A program made the position numbers and the translations under genes. The notes under the pieces are model-generated. The model worked only from the letters and a program-made list of their open reading frames with translations, made no database searches and was not told where the DNA came from. 64,000 nucleotides of DNA from Bemisia tabaci. Lineage: Eukaryota; Arthropoda; Insecta; Hemiptera; Aleyrodidae. This document shows positions 10,270 through 21,290 of this stretch, piece after piece; position 1 is the stretch's first letter, and each line of letters starts with the position of its first letter. The stretch covers positions 27,590,382 to 27,654,381 of the forward strand of contig NC_092799.1 of assembly GCF_918797505.1 (NCBI RefSeq), read 5' to 3'.

Positions 10270-10373
10270 GTCTTGGCAGCAGAGTTAACGGCCATCAGAC
10301 CTGCAAGATTCGAGCCTGCAAAGAAATGCCAGGGGAAAATTACAAGCCTGGTATCACAGTTTTGGTCGTCAGG
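10270..10373 (+). pseudogene. Argonaute-like PIWI exon fragment, module b, second full copy
   Basis: Same 104 bp as 5623-5726, with ctgcaag for ctaccag in the 11-nt insert and cag for cat near the end. The acceptor is degraded (ttttccgg). The same downstream block follows as at 5727. The frame break is identical, which shows that both derive from one already broken copy. Confidence 0.65.
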
Positions 10374-11356
10374 AACCAACCGATGAAAAAGGGTGCGTAA
10401 GAAGAAACAACTCTGTCCGGACTCGATGATAAAAGATGCGTTCCAGACGACGGAGTGAACGATATCAGAAGAGCATCGAGAGGAGTAGGCGTGACCTTTT
10501 CAGAGCCGCAGCTTCCTCCATGCCTGTTCGGTGGCCCCCGCCAATCTCTCGGGGACTGCCCCTTTCTGTAGCCTAAGTGCCAGTTTAGTGGCCCTAGCCA
10601 CTCCTTCGGGGAGAGAAAAAAATGAAGAAGTCCAATTTTCAAATGTGTTTCAAATGTTCGAAGTGCAATTAGACTTTCAAGGCCAATTTATTTATTCAAA
10701 CCAAATAACCAATGGAAATACCGAAGTCGGTTTTTCGTGGGTGAAGGTTGTTTTCAATATACGGAGGCGCTAATTAATAAACACGGAAAGAAGTATCCCT
10801 CTCTAAAGAAGGACCTAAGAAACAAGATTCACGGATCTACTCTTATTGGAACTCGACACAAAATGTGTCTTGGCGTTTAAAACATCAACGAAATACGTCA
10901 GCTGACCAATTCTTTAATTCAAGTGATTTTGAAATTATTTGCCCTGATTACCCTTCATTAGAGCTCACAGTGAACGAATCATTCCATTTGCTCCCTTGAA
11001 AAACCCCCCTTTAGTTCCCTAATCCCCTGGAGATTCCAAGTTCAAGGTCATGCCTGGGTCTCTCATGACCGTGGAAGGCTAAAGCTTCAACTATGACTTT
11101 ATGAGCAAGTATTGTCATCCAGAAATAATGGTTCGATGGTCTTTGCACACTAATACTCAGTGGTAAGCCTCATGTTTTACTCAGACACACTCTATGACGT
11201 GTGATGATCTATGTACTATGTGTTCCCACACCCCCGCCCCATTTCAGGTTTACCTAAGTTCAAACTCGTAGGCCCCAGTTTAATGTCAATTTAAGTCGTT
11301 TTCGCGTAGGATACCGTTTTTTTATTTGTAAATATTCATTGATTGTAAGGATCAGC

Positions 11357-11533
11357 AAACAACTTGTTGCGTTATTGTATTCAGAAGTGGACCCAAATCA
11401 TCACAGCAGACGCAGCCACGTGTGTGACTATGAGTGCCTGCGTACGCTAGAAGCGATTTTGGAAATTTTAAATTATGAATACGCCATATCTTATCTGACC
11501 CCTCCCCATTTCTTGGTCCCCCCCCCCCTTTGA
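11357..11533 (+). pseudogene. Argonaute-like PIWI exon fragment, module a, recombinant copy
   Basis: The frame reads KQLVALLYSEVDPNHHSRRS...LEAILEILNYEY. It then leaves the GKPAFYR path for a different module (AISYLTPPHF, followed by the C-tract and gaggcaggggctacc). The same recombinant structure is at 25495-25719 and 27209-27433, and 5-prime-truncated versions are at about 1749, 3250, 7990, 16795, 20200, 23855 and 27935. Confidence 0.4.
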
Positions 11534-11686
11534 GGCAGGGGCTACCAGCTGGGGTCCGCAGGATTGCTAAACCTGTGACGGTACCGAGTACAGTCCCCCA
11601 TACGGGACACACAAGCTCACTACAAACCACCCCCCTCACAATTTCTCACTAAATTATTCATCAATAAACAGAATACAAATCATCGC

Positions 11687-13405
11687 GATTGGAAAAACTA
11701 AAGAAGACCTCACCGGTCCAATGTTTTCCTTATTAGTTTAGTGTCAATTTAAGTCGTTTTCGCCTAGGATACCGTTTTTTTAATTTGTAAATATTCATTT
11801 TCAAACTTATTTTTAAAAACTGTAAATTTTTTAAATTTGTTTTCCACACAGTCTTCAACCATGTATCGTAAGTCGTCATTTCAAGCTTCAACTATGACTT
11901 CATGAGCAAGTACTTATTGCCACCCTGAAATAATGGTTCGATGGTCTCTGCACATTAATACTCATAATCAAAGAAAATGCAAAAAGTTATGTATATTGTG
12001 AGAGTGGCCCACGGACCTGGCACCCAAGTCGAGGGCGCTGACAAAAACCCATACGTCACGGGACTGGGCTGCGGTGCAGCAACCCCAGCGAGAGGGCAGA
12101 GGGGTAGGATCCCTTCTGCGCATGCGCAGGGCGGAGAGGGCAGAGGGGTAGGATCCCTTCTGCGCATGCGCAGGGCGAGGCTTGACCATTTCCGAGTCAA
12201 GTGAAGGGGGTAGCCAGAGCTTTGGACCCAGGGAGCTTATTAGAGCTGGGCCCTGGGATTATTCTCTGGAGGACAGGCGATCGACCTGAGACTTTGAGAC
12301 ACCTCATAAAAGTTAACCCTGGACGCAAGTAACAACAATTGGATCGATAGTAAGGATCAGCGAACAATTTGTTGCGTTCCTCCAGCCGGAGATTCTCATC
12401 ATCGATGACTATCTACTAACAGCGAAAGACCTCGTGATTGGAAAAATTAAAGAAGAACTCACCGGTCCAATGTTTTCCTTATTAGTTTAATGTCAATTTA
12501 AGTCGTTTTCGCCTAGGATACCGTTTTTTTAATTTGTAAATATTCATTTTCAAACTTGTTTTTAAAAACTGTAAATTTTTTAAATTTGTTTTCCACACAG
12601 TCTTCAACCATGTATCGTAAGTCGTCATTTCAAGCTTCAACTATGACTTCATGAGCAAGTACTTATTGCCACTCGGAAATAATGGTTCGATGGTCTCTGC
12701 ATATTAATACTCATAATCAAAGAAAATGCAAAAAGTTATGTATATTGTGAGAGTGGCCCACGGACCTGGCACCCAAGTCGAGGGCGCTGACAAAAACCCA
12801 TACGTCACGGGACTGGGCTGCGGTGCAGCAACCCCAGCGAGAGGGCAGAGGGGTAGGATCCCTTCTGCGCATGCGCAGGGCGAGGCTTGACCATTTCCGA
12901 GTCAAGTGAAGGGGGTAGCCAGAGCTTTAGACCCAGGGAGCTTATTAGAGCTGGGCCCTGGGATTATTCTCTGGAGGACAGGCGATCGACCTGAGACTTT
13001 GAGACACCTCATAAAAGTTAACCCTGGACGCAAGTAACAACAATTGGATCGATAGTAAGGATCAGCGAACAATTTGTTGCGTTCCTCCAGCCGGAGATTC
13101 TCATCATCGATGACTATCTACTAACAGCGAAAGACCTCGTGATTGGAAAAATTAAAGAAGAACTCACCGGTCCAATGTTTTCCTTATTAGTTTAATGTCA
13201 ATTTAAGTCGTTTTCGCCTAGGATACCGTTTTTTTAATTTGTAAATATTCATTTTCAAACTTATTTTTAAAAACTGTAAATTTTTTTAAATTTGTTTTCC
13301 ACACAGTCTTCAACCATGTATCGTAAGTCGTCATTTCAAGCTTCAACTATGACTTCAAGAGCAAGTACTTATTGCCACTCGGAAATAATGGTTCGATGGT
13401 CTCTG
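11687..13405. repeat. 705/749-bp tandem repeat, about 2.3 copies
   Basis: The start motif gattggaaaaa is at 11687, 12436 and 13141, giving periods of 749 and 705 bp. The 44-bp difference is a local duplication of gagggcagaggggtaggatc...gcgcagggcg in copy 1 only. The third copy breaks off after ggtctctgca near 13405. Each unit contains the gtcaatttaagtcgttttcgcc module also seen at 441, so this is a local expansion of the mosaic. Confidence 0.85.
12116..12129. promoter_or_regulatory. NRF-1-like palindrome
   Basis: CTGCGCATGCGCAG is a perfect 14-bp palindrome. It contains the NRF-1/Erect wing consensus YGCGCAYGCGCR exactly. Further copies lie at 12160-12173 and 12865-12878. I see no adjacent gene start, so any role is unproven. 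Confidence 0.4.
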
Positions 13406-13459
13406 CAAGAATAAATATCAACGAGCTACTCATATTGGAACTCGACACAAAAATGTGTC

Positions 13460-13642
13460 TTGGCGTTTAAAAAATCAACAAAATCCTACCATCTCACAGA
13501 CTGCGACCCGAGAAAAGGCACAGGCCGCGGTCGATTCAACGCAGAAATACTGGAACACGTTTGGCCGACTCTCGGCACTTTCTGCGGTGTCGAGCAAATC
13601 TCCGCAGCTTTGAACAAGCACAGCTACAAGTTCTCGGGCTGA
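13460..13642 (+). pseudogene. Exon-like frame, single copy, unrecognised
   Basis: The frame begins in the shared tgtcttggcgtttaaaaaatcaac module. It then leaves it for unique sequence reading YHLTDCDPRKGTGRGR...VWPTLGTFCGVEQISAALN and ends at a TGA near 13642. This is one of the few non-repeated protein-like stretches in the mosaic. No family recognised, and no ATG in a convincing context. It may be a captured exon. Confidence 0.3.
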
Positions 13643-14229
13643 GTCGAAACCGGGCGGAGGGTGGCTCACGTGTACAAATATTTTGATGGTAATATTTTGA
13701 TGGGTCTTCAGACTGCCTACTGTTCACAGCCACAGAACAATCAGCAGTTTGACGAAAGACACAAACGTCAGCTGACCAATTCTTTAATTCAAGTGATTTT
13801 GAAATTATTTGCCCCGATTACCCTTCATTAGAGCTCACAGTGAACGAATCATTGCATTTGCTCCCTTGAAAAACCCCCCTTTAGTCCCCTAATCCCTTGG
13901 AGACTCCAAGTTCAAGGTCATGCCTGGGTCTCTCATGACCGTGGAAGGCTAAAGCTTCAACTATGACTTTATGAGCAAGTATTGTCATCCAGAAATAATG
14001 GTTCGATGGTCTTTGCACACTAATACTCAGTGGTAAGCCTCATGTTTTACTCAGACACACTCTATGACGTGTGATGATCTATGTACTATGTGTTCCCACA
14101 CCCCCGCCCCATTTCAGGTTTACCTAAGTTCAAACTCGTAGGCCCCTGTTTAATGTCAATTTAAGTCGTTTTCGCCTAGGATACCGTTTTTTTTAAATTT
14201 GTAAATATTCATTGATTGTAAGGATCAGC

Positions 14230-14385
14230 AAACAATTTGTTGCGTTATTGTATTCAGAAGTGGACCCAAATCATCACAGCAGGCGCAGTCACGTGTGTGA
14301 CTATGAGTGCCTGCGTACGCTAGAAGCGATTTTGGAAATTTTAAAATATGAATGGCGCGGCAAACCCGCGTTTTATCGCTGTTGA
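14230..14385 (+). pseudogene. Argonaute-like PIWI exon fragment, module a, copy 5
   Basis: The 51-codon frame again ends GKPAFYRC plus a stop. It is followed by the 56-codon ORF (14509-14679) and a full module b (14995-15098), so the order a - ORF - b is preserved. Only the hairpin part between them is reduced. Confidence 0.45.
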
Positions 14386-14508
14386 TAGCCCTCCCAAGGC
14401 AGGGCGAGGCTCGACCAGTTCCGAGTCAAGTGAAGGGGGTAGCCAGAGCCTTAGACCCAGGGAGCTCACTAGAGCTGGGCCCTGGGATTATTCTCTGGAG
14501 GACAGGCG

Positions 14509-14679
14509 ATGGAGCTTGCCGTAGGCCGCTTCTCATCCCTGTGGCTCCAGAGTCTCACCGGATTCGTGGAGAGACTGGCGATCGAGCGCCATTTGTCCGC
14601 TCCTCATCCCGTCGACCCAGATCAAACGGTATATGAATTGTGCATTATGCTCGAAATTTGTATATTATTTTATAAGTAA
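14509..14679 (+). CDS. 56-codon ORF, copy 4
   Basis: Same frame as 810-980, with one visible base change (gcgcc for gcggc), still open. Function unknown. Confidence 0.28.
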   Translation: MELAVGRFSSLWLQSLTGFVERLAIERHLSAPHPVDPDQTVYELCIMLEICILFYK

Positions 14680-14994
14680 TGTGCGTGTGGTTTGTTCAAT
14701 GGTATCAAGGATCCTGATTATAAATCATGTGAGGAGACGCCCAATTTTCCCAGACAATTCATCATTTCAGGGGGAAATTGGCAACGTCAGGAGGAGCACC
14801 GACTTTAGGAAAAATGCTGTCCGACACAACAGCCCCCCCCCCCCCCCCTGGAGTCCTGTGACGTCAGCTCGAGATATCTCTCTTTAGAGACGTCCCGTCG
14901 GCTGACGTCGCGACGCTCCAGAAAACGACCCCCTTTCGACCCTAAACAGGGTCATCACAATCAGTGCATCTAATTATGATTGATTTATTTCCAG

Positions 14995-15098
14995 GTCTTG
15001 GCAGCAGAGTTAACGGCCATCAGACCTGCCAGATTCGAGCCTGCAAAGAAATGCCAGGGGAAAATTACAAGCCTGGTATCACAGTTTTGGTAGTCAGG
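14995..15098 (+). pseudogene. Argonaute-like PIWI exon fragment, module b, third full copy
   Basis: Follows tttatttccag and reads as the 5623 copy, with the same 11-nt frame break, ending PGITVLVV (one substitution, F to V). It then joins directly to the tcagctgaccaattc module. All three full copies are exactly 104 bp. Confidence 0.65.
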
Positions 15099-18000
15099 TT
15101 TCAGCTGACCAATTCTTTAATCCAAGTGATTTTGAAACCATTTGCCCTTTATGAGCAAGTATTGTCATCCAGAAATAATGGTTCGATTGTCTCTGCACAC
15201 TAATACTCAGTGGTAAGCCTCATGTTTCACTCAGACACATTCTATGACGTGTGATGATCTATGTACTATGTGTTCCCACACCCCCGCCCCATTTCAGGTT
15301 TACCTAAGTTCAAACTCGTAGGCCCCAGTTTAATGTCAAACCAGAGCCTTAGCCAGAGCCTTAGACCCAGGGAGCCCATCAGAGCTGGGCCCTGGGATTA
15401 TTCTCTGGAGGATAGGCGATGGAGCTGGCCGTAGGCCGCTTCTCATCCCTGTGGCTCCAGCGTCTCACCGGATTCATGGAGAGACTGGCGATCGAGCGGC
15501 ATTTGTCCGCTCCTCATCCCGTCGACCCAGATTCAAACGGTATATGAATTGTGTGCCTTTGTGATCTAATAAAACACACCTTCAGACAACTTATAAAAGT
15601 TAACCCTGGACGCAAGTAACGAGTTGTCGGGTGTCGTGCCACGACACCCTGGACGCAGTCACAGCTTGGCTACCGCAGCTGCATTGATAGGGACAACTGT
15701 CACCGATCTACTCTTATTGGAACTCGACACAAAAATGTTTGATCTATGTTTAAGTTTGCGGAGGCTACCTTGGAGGCAGCCTCCGAAAAGAAAGAAGACG
15801 AACTTCGATAACTTTGAACCAACTTTCATAGGTCCAATGGCCTGCCTAAATTGTAAATTTTGATCTCGTATTTCAACTCGACCCGAAAATGTGTCTTGGC
15901 GTTTAAAAAATCAACGAAATACGTCAGCTGACCAATTCTTTAATTCAAGTGATTTACCCGTTATAATCAAACGAGTGTAATCCAAAAAACCTGTATAGAA
16001 ATGTATTATATTTCAACCTCAAGAAATTGTTTGCAAAACCCGCAGGAGTTAGAGTAAAAAAGTAAGCGGTCCTCCGCGATGCTGTTCCCCCCCATTCAAA
16101 TATTATTGTAAAAATCGAGCTGCATCCAGGCAAAGTGTGGCGGCGCGGCACTCGCACTCAGCAGTGCGCGTGGCGTGCTGACGCGCCCGCTCGACGCAAT
16201 TCCGACTTCGGCCGCTAGTTGCAGTTCGATCGTTCGGTTCCCTATCGCAAATTCTGTGTCGGCGATCGACAATAGTGGCCGGAGCATAGGTCGGGCACCA
16301 GTATTTGATCAAGATTTGTAGAAGACCAACCAGTCCCAGTCATCGGCCCGTCCCGTAAGCACCAGGGCTGAGGCCCGAACCTCCGCGGCTCAGACCCGCA
16401 CTACCACCACGCCCCGGACGCGTACACCAAACTCGGCTCAGACCCGAACCCCCCCCCCTCCCCACCTCATACCCACTCTCAAACCTTAGACCTGTTCATA
16501 TATATGTGTACGTGAAGCTAATAATTGAGAAAGTATAAATAAATATGTGTCATGTAGCCCTCATAGTTCATCCTTTATCAGAATCCAAAAACCACCATGG
16601 AGGCTGATGGAGATTGAATCAGTTGATTGAATAGGAAGTATCTATAACTCGACGTGATTTTTTAATTGACATTGCAGACCGGGCGGCCAATGTGTCTTGG
16701 CGTTCAAGAAATCTACTAAATCCGTCAGCTGACCAATTCTTTAATTCAAGTGATTTAGAAACAATTTGCCCTGATTATGAGCAAGTATTAGCCACGTGTG
16801 TGACTATGAGTGCCTGCGTACGCTAGAAGCGATTTTGGAAATTTTGAATTATGAATGCGCCATATCTTATGTGACCCCTCCCCATTTCTTGGTCCCCCCC
16901 CCCTTTGAGGCAGGGGCTACCAGCTGGGGTCCGCAGGATTGCTAAACCTGTGACGGTACTGAGTACAGTCCCCCATACGGGACACACGAGCTCACTACAA
17001 ACCACCCCCCTCACAATTTCTCACTAAATTATTTATCAATAAACAAAATCTAAATCATCAATTATGATTTGTATTCTGACTTTTCATGTGTAGAAAATTT
17101 CTTAAAAAAAAAAAAAAAAAAATTGACTAAGCTTCGCGGGTGCGTCAGACTCGAACCTGTAGGTATCCGGGCAACTCGCGGTATTTCATTACAATCTCTT
17201 CAGTGAAAGCCTCCTCTAGACAGTCCCAAAGAAAAATAACGACTTTTTCCGAAAAAAGGGCGTCGTCGGAGGGCCTCGGCGGAGCCGTTCCCGGCAACGA
17301 GGGCCAGATTTCACCTTACGAAACCACGTGCAGCCCGTCAACAGGTGTCTCATGGAGAAGTCCTATTACCTGCCGGCTTCAACCAAGGATCGCACTTGAA
17401 ATTTTAAGAGGATCTCCTAAGAACTCCATCCCCTCACCACCTCTCAGAAGTAAAGAGGGAGAGGGTTTTGTTTTCTTTTTGACTACGAGATTGTCAACAG
17501 GGTTGCTCCCGACCTAGATGACAGATGAGACCCATTGCATGTGTCACGTGGAAAACAATTTTGTCCCGACTCGATGACAAACGATGCATTCTAGAGGACG
17601 GAGTAAACACTCGAAACAGGTATTTTTACCCGTTATAACCAAACGAGTGTAATCCAAAAAACCTGTATAGAAATGTATTATATTTCAACCTCAAGAAATT
17701 GTTTGCAAAACCCGCAGAAGTTAGAGTAAAAAAGTAAGCGGTCCTCGGCGATGCTGTTCCCCCCCATTCAAATATTATTGTATAAATCGAGCTGCATCCA
17801 GGCAAAGTGTGGCGGCGCGGCACTCGCACTCAGCAGTGCGCGTGGCGTGCTGACGCGCCCGCTCGACGCAATTCCGACTTCGGCCGCTAGTTGCAGTTCG
17901 ATCGTTCGGTTCCCTATCGCAAATTCTGTGTCGGCGATCGACAATAGTGGCCGGAGCATAGGTCGGGCACCAGTATTTGATCAAGATTTGTAGAAGACCA

Positions 18001-18365
18001 ACCAGTCCCAGTCATCGGCCCGTCCCGTAAGCACCAGGGCTGAGGCCCGAACCTCCGCGGCTCAGACCCGCACTACCACCACGCCCCGGACGCGTACACC
18101 AAACTCGGCTCAGACCCGAACCCCCCCCCCCTCCCCACCTCATACCCACTCTTAAACCTTAGACCTGTTCATATATATGTGTACGTGAAGCTAATAATTG
18201 AGATAGTATAAATAAATATGTGTCATGTAGCCCTCATAGTTCATCCTTTATCAGAATCCAAAAACCACCATGGAGGCTGATGGAGATTGAATCAACTGAT
18301 TGAATAGGAAGTATCTATAACTTGACGTGATTTTTTAATTGACATTGCAGACCGGGCGGCCAATC

Positions 18366-18580
18366 TTGCCTAGCGGCTGATTGGTCCCGGTCAAATATTA
18401 TTGTATAAATTCTGTACTGATTATATCCTTCTAGTTGTAAACATAATGGTAGTATAGGTATCTATATAATTAATAGAAACAATGAAATGATAGTATTGTA
18501 GCCATTATTGTAGCCATAAATAATCAAGGCATCACGGCTGCAATATATCTTAGTGTTCGGCATTCTTCTGCTTATCGTAT
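18366..18580. repeat. AT-rich 215-bp module, two copies
   Basis: The block from ggtcaaatattattg to cttatcgtatttcaac occurs here and at about 22705-22915, each time directly after the gaccgggcggccaat module. It has no coding content. Confidence 0.6.
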
Positions 18581-20616
18581 TTCAACTCGACCCGAAAATG
18601 TGTCTTGGCGTTTAAAAAATCGACGAAATACGTCAGCTGACCAATTCTTTAATTCAAGTCATTTTGAAACCATTTGCCCTTTATGAGCAAGTATTGTCAT
18701 CCAGAAATAATGGTTCGATTGTCTCTGCACACTAATACTCAGTGGTAAGCCTCATGTTTCACTCAGACACATTCTATGACGTGTGATGATCTATGTACTA
18801 CGTGTACAGGCGATGGAGCTGGCCGTAGGCCGCTTCTCAACCCTGTGGCTCCAGCGTCTCACCGGATTCATGGAGAGACTGGCGATCGAGCGGCATTTGT
18901 CCGCTCCTCATCCCGTCGACCCAGATTCAAACGGTATATGAATTGTGTGCCTTTGTGATCTAATAAAAGACACCTTCAGACAACTTATAAAAGTTAACCC
19001 TGGACGCAAGTAACGGGTTGTCGGGTGTCGTGCCACGACACCCTGGACGCAGTCACAGCTTGGCTACCGCAGCTGCCTTGATAGGGACAACTTTCACCGA
19101 TCTACTCTTATTGGAACTCGACACAAAAATGTTTGATCTATGTGTAAGTTTGCGGAGGCTACCTTGGCGGCAGCCTCCGAAAAGAAAGAAGACGAACTTC
19201 GATAACTTTGAACCAACTTTCATAGGTCCAATGGCCTGCCTAAATTGTAAATTTTGATCTCGTATTTCAACTCGACCCGAAAATGTGTCTTGGCGTTTAA
19301 AAAATCAACGAAATACGTCAGCTGACCAATTCTTTAATTCAAGTGATTTACCCGTTATAATCAAACGAGTGTAATCTTAAAAACCGGTATAGAAATGTAT
19401 TATATTTCAACCTCAAGAAATTGTTTGCAAAACCCGCAGGAGTTAGAGTAAAAAAGTAAGCGGTCCTCGGCGATGCTGTTCCCCCCCCCCCCCATTCAAA
19501 TATTATTGTATAAATCGAGCTGCATCCAGGCAAAGTGTGGCGGCGCGGCACTCGCACTCAGCAGTGCGCGTGGCGTGCTGACACGCCCGCTCATCGCAAT
19601 TCCGACTTCGGCCGCTAGTTGCAGTTCGATCGTTCGGTTCCCTATCGCAAATTCTGTGTCGGCGATCGACAATAGTGGCCGGAGCATAGGTCGGGCACCA
19701 GTATTTGATCAAGATTTGTAGAAGACCAACCAGTCCCAGTCATCGGCCCGTCCCGTAAGCACCAGGGCTGAGGCCCGAACCTCCGCGGCTCAGACCCGCA
19801 CTACCACCACGCCCCAGACGCGTACACCAAACTCGGCTCAGACCCGAACCCCCCCCCCCCCCCTCCCCACCTCATACCCACTCTCAAACCTTAGACCTGT
19901 TCATATATATGTGTACGTGAAGCTAATAATTGAGATAGTATAAATAAATATGTGTCATGTAGCCCTCATAGTTCATCCTTTATCAGAATCCAAAAACCAC
20001 CATGGAGGCTGATGGAGATTGAATCAGTTGATTGAATAGGAAGTATCTATAACTCGACGTGATTTTTTAATTGACATTGCAGACCGGGCGGCCAATGTGT
20101 CTTGGCGTTCAAGAAATCTACTAAATCCGTCAGCTGACCAATTCTTTAATCCAAGTGATTTTGAAATACTTTGCCCTGATTATGAGCAAGTATTAGCCAC
20201 GTGTGTGACTATGAGTGCCTGCGTACGCTAGAAGCGATTTTGGAAATTTTGAATTATGAATGCGCCATATCTTATGTGACCCCTCCCCATTTCTTGGTCC
20301 CCCCCCCCCTTTGAGGCAGGGGCTACCAGCTGGGGTCCGCAGGATTGCTAAACCTGTGACGGTACTGAGTACAGTCCCCCATACGGGACACACGAGCTCA
20401 CTACAAACCACCCCCCTCACAATTTCTCACTAAATTATTTATCAATAAACAAAATCTAAATCATCAATTATGATTTGTATTCTGATTTTTCATGTGTAGA
20501 AAATTTCTTAAAAAACCGTTCCTTTCAAGGTACCTATCTTAAAAAGTTCAGTCGAGTCTGTGCTTGGGGCTGTGTAATCGGGTCTGTGGTGCGTACATCT
20601 TCGACACATTACAAAA

Positions 20617-20814
20617 ATGTATGCAGGATTCGAGGGAAAACTGCATCGCACTAGGGAGGAAAAAGAAAAATATTTAAGACAAATTTCGTTTTCCTTTTCC
20701 CGTATGTTTAAGTTTGCGGAGGCTACCTTGGAAGCAGCTTCCGAAAAGAAAGAAAACCATCTTCGATACCTTCGAACCAACTTTCATAGGTCCAATGGCC
20801 TGCCTAAATTGTAA
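20617..20814 (+). CDS. 65-aa ORF in a repeated module, unrecognised
   Basis: ATG TAT GCA opens a frame reading MYAGFEGKLHRTREEKEKYL, continuing with SRMFKFAEATLEAASEKKEN and ending NGLPKL. It is hydrophilic and probably helical. Most other copies of the first half (near 1530, 3030, 4318, 6310, 7770) are joined to a different module and stop after KYLRQISFSFSRKYIAI, so this is a chimeric junction. The opposite strand is open as well (20508-20780). Function unknown. Confidence 0.25.
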   Translation: MYAGFEGKLHRTREEKEKYLRQISFSFSRMFKFAEATLEAASEKKENHLRYLRTNFHRSNGLPKL

Positions 20815-20838
20815 ATTTTGATCTCGTATTTCAACTCG

Positions 20839-21290
20839 ACACAAAAATGTGTCTTGGCGTTTAAAAAATCTACGAAATACGTCAGCTGACCAATTCTTTA
20901 ATTCAAAATATATTCAAATTCAAAATTATAGCATCACAACGTCAATCACCCCACACGGCTCCCTACCAACTTTCATAGGTCCAATGGCCTGCCTAAATTG
21001 TAAATTTTGATCTCGTATTTCAACTCGACCTGAAAATGTGTCTTGGCGTTTAAAAAATCTACGAAATACGTCAGCTGACCAATTCTTTAATTCAAAATAT
21101 ATTCAAATTCAAAATTATAGCATCACAACGTCAATCACCCCACACGGCTCCCTACCAACTTTCATAGGTCCAATGGCCTGCCTAAATTGTAAATTTTGAT
21201 CTCGTATTTCAACTCGACCTGAAAATGTGTCTTGGCGTTTAAAAAATCTACGAAATACGTCAGCTGACCAATTCTTTAATTCAAGTGATT
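20839..21290. repeat. 189-bp direct tandem repeat
   Basis: The tattcaaattcaaaattatagc motif is at 20908 and 21097, a period of 189 bp. A partial third unit begins at about 21205 and returns to the standard aagtgattttgaaat module. Copies are virtually identical. Confidence 0.85.

Noticed and set aside
16103..16312. Overlapping plus and minus frames of 63-82 codons in the GC-rich module
   Set aside because: A GC-rich stretch open in several frames on both strands; no frame stands out.
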